This document shows positions 22,418 through 30,107 of a stretch of 64,000 nucleotides of DNA, one piece after another. The DNA lies in the NCBI GenBank assembly GCA_030620095.1, contig JAUTXW010005180.1, positions 124,001 to 188,000 of the forward strand, written 5' to 3'. Within the stretch, counting starts at the first letter, position 1; each line of letters opens with the position of its first letter. The position numbers and the translations under genes were made by a program. A model generated the notes under the pieces. The model saw only the letters and a list, made by a program, of their open reading frames with translations, made no database searches and was not told the DNA's origin. This DNA is from Kuschelorhynchus macadamiae. Its lineage: Eukaryota > Arthropoda > Insecta > Coleoptera > Curculionidae.

Positions 22418-22596
22418 TATTTTAAAACAGTGAAACCCAAAGATGTGAGAAATTTACGATTATCTCGTCTTAACTTGTTGGTGTTGGATTTGATACTGAA
22501 CTGTTGTTTAGTCTTTTTCTTTTTATAAGTTTTTACTTTGTTGATAGTGGTAGGTGCAAGTCTCATTCCAAGGGCTCTATTATATCTAACTACCAT
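22417..22596 (-). CDS. Small basic Polinton protein, 59 aa
   Basis: The protein is very basic (KVKTYKKKKTKQQF) and ends NRKFLTSLGFTVLK, a tail I associate with small proteins encoded beside the capsid genes of insect Polintons. A virion or DNA-condensing role is plausible but inferred. The frame extends upstream to a GTG at 22608. I prefer the ATG at 22596, one base after the TAA of the minor capsid gene. Its own TAA (22419-22417) shares a base with the major capsid ATG. This tight spacing suggests a shared transcript. Confidence 0.6.
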   Translation of the reverse strand: MVVRYNRALGMRLAPTTINKVKTYKKKKTKQQFSIKSNTNKLRRDNRKFLTSLGFTVLK

Positions 22597-22597
22597 T

Positions 22598-23289
22598 TTA
22601 TATGTCACTAGCTTGTAAATGTAACCTTACTGTTATAGTTTCTCCTCTAAAACTGATAAGTTCTCCGTCTTGATCAACTATTTTAACGTTATATTGTTAA
22701 TTGCTTTGACGCTAACTGGAAAATACAAAATAGGCAAAGGAGATTCCACTATTTTATAGCCTGGAGCTACAGTTGGATAAAACTGGTGAATAATATGAAC
22801 AGGTTTACGATTACTGTAAGAACCGACACAAATATTACAATCAGTACAAATAGCATTCACCTTAGTTATTTTTGCAACATTATCTGATTCTTCCTCTTTC
22901 ATAGCTTTTAGTATCCTGCTATTAAAACCCAACATTTTTCCTATCGAATCTTCCTTGGTAAAATCAATTTTTCTACTACACATTAAAAAAGTTTTTAGAG
23001 TGTTAACATTTGCTTTTAAAAGAAAAAAAAATTTCATTCGGAAATAAATCTTCTATACTTTCTCTTATGTATGTTTCTATATCTGTAATGTCATAAGTTC
23101 CGTCGGGAATAACAATTACTTTATTATCTATATAAAATTTATTATATCCTTCTTTTATATTGGGGATAGTCATAAACGTTTCAAAATCAGGTAAACCCAG
23201 GTAATATTGTTTTCCATCCTCTAAATATATGGGCGGAAATCAGCAGACAAAACGGAACTGTTTCCTGATATGGCAATTGTGGTGGACAT
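22598..23289 (-). pseudogene. Polinton minor capsid (penton-like, single jelly-roll) protein, broken
   Basis: In Polintons this protein is predicted to form the pentameric vertices. The start ATG at 23289 gives MSTTIAISGNSSVLSADF. Downstream blocks are IYLEDGKQYYLGLPDFETF, then IDFTKEDSIGKMLGF, SYSNRKPVHIIHQF and PTVAPGYKIVE in the open frame 22678-23037. A final block, DGELISFRGETITVRLHL, is in a third frame ending at 22600-22598. Frameshifts therefore occur near 23230, near 23030 and near 22690. The order matches known Polinton minor capsid proteins. It lies directly upstream of the small basic gene and the major capsid gene. Confidence 0.85.
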
Positions 23290-23331
23290 TGCAGTTTATT
23301 TATGAATGAGATATTACAACAAATAATGAGT

Positions 23332-24390
23332 TTATATATTTTTTTGCAAAAATTTTAGGGATAGTTGACCAGAGTTATATGAATTAAATTTTTGTTTGTT
23401 TTCATAAGTATAAAATACATCCACTTTGCCATTCGAATTAAAATATTTGAGAAGTTCAAAAGGTGGTTTTAAATTTCCATAACTATCAAAATATATTACA
23501 TTTTTGTTATTTTTAATATAAGCAGTCCAATGAGATCCTTTATTTTGTTTTTTATCCAAATTTACAATACCACACTCTTTCAGATTCATTTTTTTTGGAA
23601 GTTCATCGAGCATAAAAACACCTCTAAAGCCAGTTATTTTTAACAGCTTTACATATTTAATAATATCATTGTTCGTAAGTGCTCTTTTTGGAAAACTTAT
23701 TTTGAGTTTTTTTTGTCTGATTGCTTTCATTTTGACGGATCCTCCTTTATAAGGTCTAATAAATAGTCCCTTTCCTTTATATGGTCTAATATATAATCCT
23801 TTGCCTTCTTTAGAAGCATTTTCCATTGCAATATTATGTCTATGTATTTCTTCTAGTTGCTGTTTAGCATCATTTACTGCCTTAGCAATTCCTGCCGCGC
23901 CTCCACCTAGTGCACCCAAGGCGCCAAGAATGGGAAACAAAAGAGGTAGAAATCCTCCAATTTTTTTGGGTGTTCGAATGATACGTTTTTTTCTCAATTT
24001 AAGTTTACCCCCTTTTTTACCTTTAAATCCCAAACCAAACTGTCTTTTACCCTTCATTATTCCTGCAACACTTAGAGCTGCAATGTTTTCACCAATAGAA
24101 GAATCCTTAGCTTTTACCCTATCCCAGGCTTTTTTTCTAATATTTGGTCAGATATGTGTCTTCTTGATAAATCTTCAGTCTGAGAGTATGATATATCGTG
24201 TTCTTTACAAGCGGAATCCAATGGATTTATACCAACGTCACCTCTAGTTAATCTTTTCTCCAAGTTGGAGCCTGGACCACAATGATTATATATATAAGGG
24301 TAGTTTACTAATTAATTTATTTACTAAACCAGAGCCTTTTCTACTACATCTTTTGATAGTTTTTTTCAACTTATGCCGACCCACAGTCAT
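23332..24390 (-). pseudogene. PRO: PLA2-like / hydrophobic / adenovirus-type cysteine protease polyprotein, broken
   Basis: Three modules run in series. (1) A phospholipase A2-like domain of the parvovirus VP1 type: CGPGSNLEKRL (Ca-loop-like), then ACKEHDISYS with the His-Asp pair (about 24150-24285). (2) A glycine/hydrophobic segment, FLPLLFPILGALGALGGGAA (residues 36-55 of the open frame from 24057), resembling membrane-active minor virion proteins. (3) An adenain-type protease with catalytic His in GSHWTAY (H176) and Asp in VIYFDSYG (D191). The expected catalytic Cys is Ser (S229, codon 23373-23371), and the next conserved Cys is also Ser (S233). Frameshifts near 24295 and in an A-run near 24135 split the PLA2 part from its flanks. 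GLxIRPYKGKG is duplicated between modules 2 and 3. It diverges from the ATPase gene 87 bp away. Confidence 0.85.
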
Positions 24391-24477
24391 TGAAGTTCTT
24401 TTTATACTAAAAACACATTGACATTTTTCTGCTATAAATACTTTTACAGCTAAAAATATTTACTAGTGTGATTAAAT
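24391..24477. promoter_or_regulatory. Probable bidirectional promoter between protease and ATPase genes
   Basis: The 87-bp AT-rich gap separates two divergently read genes (ATG at 24390 on minus, ATG at 24478 on plus). It includes CTATAAATA near 24431, a TATA-like box suited to the ATPase gene. Function is inferred from arrangement. Confidence 0.4.
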
Positions 24478-25095
24478 ATGAGGATTGAAAAACAAAAATT
24501 CTCTTTACCAGTAAATAATCATGACGAAAAATTTTTAAGTAAACTCATAGTTGGTTGCAGTGGTAGCGGTAAAACCAACGTTATGCTTACACTGCTCGAG
24601 CATCCTAATGGAATTAGGTTTGAAAATGTCTATATTTATTCAAAGTCATTAGATCAACCAAAATATGAATATTTAAGAAAGTTGTTAAAGCCTATGAAAG
24701 AAATTGGATACTTTGAATACGATAGCTATGAGAACATTATTTCACCTTATGAGATAAAGCCAAATTCTGTTATCATTTTTGACGATATTTCTTGTCATAA
24801 TCAATGTATTATTAGGGACTATTTCACGCATGGAAGGCATAGAAACACCGATTGTCTTTATTTTTCAAGGATATTCCTCAATAGTTAAACGTCTAATTCG
24901 AGAAAATTCCAACTTATTAATTTTATTTAAACCGGACTGTTTGAGTTTAAAACATTGGATATGTCATTTGATCAGTTTAAAAATATTTGTGCTAACTGTT
25001 GGATCGATCCATATGGCTTTCTTGTAATTGACAAAGATTGTGAAGTAAATCACGGCAGATACAGGAGTAAATTCGATTCCTTTATATATTTATAA
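24478..25095 (+). pseudogene. ATP: Polinton genome-packaging ATPase (FtsK/HerA type), broken
   Basis: The enzyme would pump DNA into capsids. The Walker A motif GCSGSGKT is at residues 26-33 and the Walker B motif SVIIFDDI at 97-104. The first segment (24478-24888) ends early because of a frameshift near 24865. The next block (GYSSIVKRLIRENSNLLILF, then LFKPDCLSLKH) is in a second frame. A further shift near 24950-24960 leads to a third frame with YGFLVIDKDCEVNHGRY, ending at 25095. Total length, ~205 aa, is normal for the family. The gene starts the plus-strand block that continues through to the integrase. Confidence 0.85.
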
Positions 25096-25139
25096 AAGTG
25101 AAAAATTTGCAGTTTTATTTCATTTAAAACTTGTACAGC

Positions 25140-26206
25140 GTGGATAAACGTTTAGCTAGAGAATTAATAAAATCGAGACAAGCCGTGAAGCAGAAATATC
25201 GAAGCTTGAAATTAGCTACTTCTACCGCTCAGTCCGAATTAGAATAAACTTATAGACCAATAACACAACCTCTTAAACAGCTAATTTCAAATATTGGTAA
25301 ATCCGAACCATTCGATTTAAAAGAAGAAAGAGTTTCAAAGTATGAAGAATTCAAAACACCTACAAAGCTTTATAAAACGTCAACTCCGACGAAAACTATT
25401 CAGAAAACAGGAAAAACTCCGTTACTCCCCACAGAACTACCAACATTTTTAGATGACAGTAGTATCACTTCTTCCTCTCCTGTAGTACAACCATTGACAT
25501 CAACTGTTATAGCGGAAACTTCAGATCCTTCTAGTGACACAACAACAAATTTAAACTTGTCAGACATATTGGAACAAATTAGAAAAATAATTCAAATATT
25601 CAATATAAAGATTACTTAGCAGATTTTCATGAATTACCCAGATCGTATATTGATGAGGGTGTGAAAGATACACAACATAAATTTGACCATTATTATGGAA
25701 TAGTTCATGACCTCGAAACGGATAAGTTTTCTTTTGGTTTAACACAGATACCGGTAGAAATTATTGGAAAAGACATTAAAGTGGGAGGAATAACGTACAC
25801 AGGCACGCCAGGTTTATACGAATTGCTTTTCAAAAAAGAACCGAAAGGTTATAAGAAGGAAGATTTAGATAATTACATGAACATTCTAGCTAAAACAAAT
25901 GTATATCGTAGGAATTTTGATTCAAATGAACAAGTTCAAGGAAATACATCACACAAATATGTTACAATAATAGGACCATATTTACAAAGAAAGGGGATTA
26001 CAAAGACAAAAACCTTGCAAAGATTAGTTACAGCATTTAACAAACCAAAACCTCCGTTTAGAACAACTAGAGCCAAAACAACAGGAAAGGGATTAATTTT
26101 GAAAACAAACAGATCAAATACAGACTATGTATACTGGAATAATGCTCATAATAACGAGATTATCTCTATTATTGAAGAATTAAGAGAAGATAAAGTAATA
26201 CTATAA
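25140..26206 (+). pseudogene. Conserved Polinton protein with KGTPGLWELL-like motif, broken
   Basis: This lies directly downstream of the ATPase. The frame begins at a GTG (25140), possibly a mutated ATG, with VDKRLARELIKSRQAVKQKY. It meets a TAA (about 25235), then continues in the same frame through a Ser/Thr/Pro-rich linker (about 25440-25560). A frameshift in an A-run near 25590 moves it to the frame of 25661-26206. The C-terminal part has VGGITYTGTPGLYELLF, matching a (Y)KGTPGLWELL motif I recall from a conserved but uncharacterised insect Polinton protein. Function is unknown; a virion component is likely from context. Confidence 0.65.
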
Positions 26207-26255
26207 ATAACAGCTATTAAATATAATCATATTTATTGTTTAATGAAAGCTCAAC

Positions 26256-27089
26256 ATGACAGTTGATAAATTTGCACGCCATATTTCAAAACGTCAATTA
26301 ATAAATTCTGCTTCTTTGGAAAATACAATTTATTCAAATATTGAAAGTAAAATTCTCAACAATTTTAAGTTAGATTTTATTAAACAAAATCAAGAGGGAA
26401 TAAGTGACATTAATTATTTAAAAAGGAGATTAGGTGAAAATGAAACAAATAATGAAATCTTTGCTAAAAAGCTTAAGGTTTTTGATGAAAATTTTTTAAA
26501 GTATGAAAACGAAATTAAAGGATGTTATACCTCAATTGACAACGTTAATAAACAGTTGCTAACGCTTAATCAAATAAGTAAAATTTGCAATTTTTAAATG
26601 AACATCTTAAAAAGGAAGACAAAAAATTAAGTGATGATATCAACAAAATTAATAAAATAATGGAAACAAATATAAGCGAAGTAATAATTGAAAAACACAA
26701 GCAAAAGATTAAACAATTAAGAACTTTTATAAAAAGGTTAGATGATGAAAAAAAAAGAAATCAAAATAGCATTCTTAGCAGTAGAACAATTGACCAACTC
26801 TCTTTGGAAGAAAAACAACAATATATTTCCTTTGGAAAGATAATGTCTAGTATAATTAAGAAATTAGAACAAGAATTAAATAAAACAGAGGAGTAATTCA
26901 AAAATAGTGATAGTAGATCAACTACTTTCTTAACTGGAGAGATAAAAAACTCCTTTAATGCTTTAGAAAAGGAGATTACTAAAATTAGTAAAGTTTTAAA
27001 TGAAAAAAGTTATACAATACAAATTGATAAATTGAATGAATGGGAAAAAACATTTACAAGTTATATTTCGAATTATTACGAAACATAGA
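26256..27089 (+). pseudogene. Long coiled-coil Polinton protein, broken
   Basis: It starts MTVDKFARHISKRQL, similar to the MSVDKFGR-type start I associate with a fibre- or spike-like gene of insect Polintons. Almost the whole product is charged heptad-like helix (for example KIKQLRTFIKRLDDEKKRNQ). A 1-nt shift in an A-run near 26580 joins the first (113 aa) and second (103 aa) frames. A TAA at 26894-26896 interrupts the second, which otherwise stays open to 27089. It lies between the KGTPGLWELL-type gene and the integrase. A receptor-binding or structural role is inference. Confidence 0.6.
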
Positions 27090-27129
27090 AATTGAACTTC
27101 ATTTAAATTGAATAAACAAGTTTGTTGTC

Positions 27130-28064
27130 ATGTCAACCGTTAAACAACAAGTCGTTAGTGAATTACATAAACCTGCTAGAAAAAACTACAAACGCAGATG
27201 GTGGTGGTGGTGAAAGGGTTAAATGATCTTTTTCAAGCTGATTTGGTTGAAATGTTACCCTATGCCAAATTTAATAAGGGATTTAAATATATCTTGATTA
27301 CCATAAATGTATTTTCTAAGTATGTTTGGGCCGAACCGATAAAATCTAAATCTGGAAAAGACGTAACAGCGGCAGTGAAAAAAATATTAATCAGTGCAAA
27401 AACTCCACCAAAAAACTTGCAAACGGACAGAGGGAGAGAGTTTTTCAATGTAAATTTTCAAAATTTGATGCAACAATTTCGAATTAACCATTATAGCACG
27501 TTTTCCAATTTGAAAGCGGGTATAGTAGAAAGAGTGAACAGGATTTTAAAGAATAATATGTGGAAAATATTTAGCATTCAAGGAAATTACAAATGGTTTA
27601 ATATATTAGCGGATATGGTAAAAGAATATAACAATACAAAACATTCTTCAATAGGAATGAAGCCAAAACAAGTAAATAAAACAAATTTAAAGAGAATCTT
27701 GAAATCTGCATGTACTCGTGCTAAAACGTTAGATATAAAATCTCCAAAGTTTAAAGTGGGTAATCACGTACGCATAAGCAAGCATCGAGAGGCATTTTCG
27801 AAAGGTTACACACCAAATTGGTCAAATGAGATATTCCACATTAAAGAAGTTAAGATGATAAACCCCTGGGCATATTTAATTCAAGACGAAGATAATCAGG
27901 ACATACTGGGCGGTTTTTATGAGCAAGAATTACTAAAAGTAAAGCATACCGATGTGTATCTTATTGAGAAGATTTGGAGAAGGAAAGGAAACAAAGTTTA
28001 TGTGAAATGGTTAGGACTTGATAAAAAATATAATACATGGATTGATAAAAAAAATATTGTTTAA
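27130..28064 (+). pseudogene. INT: Polinton integrase (rve fold) with C-terminal chromodomain, one frameshift
   Basis: The enzyme inserts element DNA into the host genome and makes the 6-bp duplication. The start at 27130 gives MSTVKQQVVSELHKPARKNY. A run of TGG/GTG repeats near 27200 shifts the frame into the 288-aa ORF 27198-28064. The catalytic triad of the RNase H-like core is present: D15 (QADLVEM), D77 (LQTDRGREFF) and E111 (GIVERVNRIL). Residues ~252-288 (VYLIEKIWRRKGNKVYVKWL...NTWIDKKNIV) are a chromodomain, which in other integrases steers insertion toward marked chromatin. The N-terminal zinc-binding domain is short or missing. Apart from the one shift it is open, so it is the best-preserved core gene. 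Confidence 0.9.
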
Positions 28065-28227
28065 TTAAATTGAAATTAAATTTTAGTTAAATTTGTTTTA
28101 TTTCTGCTCCTCACTTTAAGTTTTAGCTGATATAAATTACAATGTCTGAAAAGTACCTACTCTTATGTGCTAATTAATTTTAAATAAAATTCACATTTAA
28201 TAAATTAAAATTTTGTTAAGTAAACCA
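28065..28227. other. Convergent intergenic gap
   Basis: The gap lies between the integrase (plus) and the next minus-strand gene. It is AT-rich with AATAAA-type signals in both directions (for example AAATAAAAT near 28180), as expected where two transcription blocks converge. Confidence 0.4.
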
Positions 28228-29105
28228 TCAAATACAATTTTTATTAAAACGTGTCAAGTATATTTTATTTCTATGTTCCTCAGATAATATCGAATCTAGA
28301 ATAAGTTTGCAATCATTTATTCTTTTTTCAAAACGGAGTCTATCTAAGTACCACATCTGAAAGTTGCTCCTACGGGCTTGTCTGGAAGCAAAGCTCCACT
28401 TCACTAACACATGCCCCTTATTGTTCTCTTCCAGAAAAGATATTGTTTTCTTCGTAATATTTTCTTTTTGATCAATTTTCATTGTTTTCTTCGTAATATT
28501 TTCTTTTTGTTCCATTTTGCTTCAATTTGTTTTCCATTTCTTCAGGATATAAAGCAAGTAATTCCATCATAGTTGAAACATTTTCACTGTTAGGATTTTG
28601 TGTTGGACTTATTATATTATAAATATGCGTACACAAGTCGCCACAATCAGCTGAAATATTTTTTTGAAATATTTTGAAATATGTATTGAATTCTTGCCTT
28701 TTAATTATAGATAATCGCCACAAATTGTCCAAAGACTCTTGTCCTAAATATATGAAGTGTGGGCCTTTTGTAATTTGCAGAATAGGGATATTATTTATTT
28801 TCTGGACCTGCAGATGAATGTTGTTTATCTTCACACTGGTTTGATCAACTTGAGGGAAAGTAGAAATTGTTTACAATAATTCCTTGATGAACACAAATGT
28901 CTTTCCAATTTTCTTCGGTTAGTGCTATTAAAAATCCAGTTTTTCCACCAATAACCATTTTTGGAGAAAAATCATTTAAACTAATGCCAACAAGAACAAA
29001 TTTTGACAAAGAATTATTTGAAAAATAAATTTTTGAATTAAGAAGCGTTTCTAAAGGTTTATGAACCACGGCGTTGTTCATAATGACTAAACGAGACTGA
29101 AACAT
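28228..29105 (-). pseudogene. Polinton accessory protein of unknown function, frameshifted
   Basis: It starts at 29105 with MFQSRLVIMNNAVVHKPLET. LSKFVLVGISLNDFSPKMVI and ALTEENWKDICVHQGII follow, motifs I associate with a conserved but unnamed insect Polinton protein. A shift near 28850 moves to the frame of 28472-28834 (IPILQITKGPHFIYLGQESL, with NLWRLS). A third frame (28228-28515) follows, with a direct duplication of ~38 bp (about 28440-28510) around the switch point. The last segment has FLEENNKGHVLVKWSFASRQ. No catalytic motif is recognised. Confidence 0.5.
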
Positions 29106-29221
29106 ATTGCGTTATTCTTGTACTTAAATATTCTCATCCCCACTTTCTTTAAAGTTTCGATTAAAATGGATTAATGAAAAAATAGATTTCCAGTTTGAAA
29201 TTTGTAACAAAGATAAATAAT

Positions 29222-29638
29222 TTAAATGGTAATGTATAAAAATAATGCAAAGTTTAATGTAACACTAATGATGGAAAAGTAATAATTTTTGAATCCGTCA
29301 TAATAATTGGTACAGTTGGGGGTTATAATTTGTAACTGATTATTTTTAAACTCTAACCTTACGATCCAATTTGTATCAAAAATATATCGATTTGGATAAT
29401 GATACGAAATTTTAAAAAATTTACTTGCATTTTCATCTCCATTTATTCGTTCCATCCAACTAATTGTACTATTGCTAATTAATCCAATTTTTATAAATTT
29501 ACAATATTTACTTAGAGTGACGTCGGTTTTATTAGAAAAATATATTTCACACTGTGTTACGCCAGAGGGATAATGAACATAAAAAACATATTGGAAAATA
29601 AAATGAAGAAAAATGAATTGCGATCTACTGATAGTCAT
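29222..29638 (-). CDS. Small secreted or membrane glycoprotein, 138 aa
   Basis: The predicted product has a hydrophobic N terminus (FIFLHFIFQYVFYVHY, residues ~8-23) that fits a signal peptide. It has three Cys in the middle part, at least four N-glycosylation sequons (NKT, NST, NAS, NCT) and a hydrophobic C-terminal segment (about residues 118-138) that fits a membrane anchor. That is the layout of a type I surface glycoprotein. I recognise no family. It lies between the accessory gene at 28.2-29.1 kb and the BIR gene, on the same strand. The ORF is intact. A role in host interaction is inference only. Confidence 0.55.
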   Translation of the reverse strand: MTISRSQFIFLHFIFQYVFYVHYPSGVTQCEIYFSNKTDVTLSKYCKFIKIGLISNSTISWMERINGDENASKFFKISYHYPNRYIFDTNWIVRLEFKNNQLQIITPNCTNYYDGFKNYYFSIISVTLNFALFLYITI

Positions 29639-29735
29639 TGAAACAAATTAGTAATTATATTCCAAATTTATTAACATTAAGCAGTTACTTTCACCACGAA
29701 AGCAAATCAGTTGTAAAAAAATAACAATAAAATAC

Positions 29736-30107
29736 TTAATTTAAAGATATGTAAAAGTTCATAAATAAGGATATTAATAATACTATATAAAATGTATACC
29801 TTGAAGACTTATTTTGAATGGTTACAATTATTCGATTCCTATTTTTCCATAAACAGTTATTTAAATCACAATTTCTAGCAAATTTCTTATGCTCCACAAT
29901 AGGATCATCATAACTTAACCAATCAAAAATTTTAATACCACAATAAAAACATTTACAAATATCATTGATTGAAATATAGTAAAAGCCAGCTCCAGCCAAC
30001 ACTTCTGGTCTCAATTTTTCTTTCCATTTCTTAAAAGTGGGAAGTCGTTTTTCATATGTTTTAAAACAACTGTTATCAATTTCTTTGTCAAAAGTTTCTA
30101 AGCACAT
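29736..30107 (-). CDS. BIR-domain (inhibitor-of-apoptosis type) protein with C-terminal membrane anchor
   Basis: A single baculoviral-IAP-repeat domain spans residues ~18-81. It has conserved R21 and LPTFKKW, PEVLAGAGFYY (G41), and the zinc-binding set C53-x2-C56-x16-H73-x6-C80 with DDP just before the H. BIR domains bind caspases or IAP antagonists and block cell death, so the gene may protect an infected or transposing cell. It has no RING domain. Instead residues ~103-123 (YTFYIVLLISLFMNFYISLN) form a likely membrane anchor, an unusual arrangement for an IAP. The start ATG at 30107 gives MCLETFDKEI. The ORF is intact although the neighbouring polymerase is ruined. Its source, insect host or virus, cannot be told from the window. 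Confidence 0.88.
   Translation of the reverse strand: MCLETFDKEIDNSCFKTYEKRLPTFKKWKEKLRPEVLAGAGFYYISINDICKCFYCGIKIFDWLSYDDPIVEHKKFARNCDLNNCLWKNRNRIIVTIQNKSSRYTFYIVLLISLFMNFYISLN

Noticed and set aside
23801..24247. 148-aa plus-strand frame opposite the protease polyprotein
   Set aside because: It is antisense to recognisable PLA2/hydrophobic coding sequence. The composition is that of a shadow frame.
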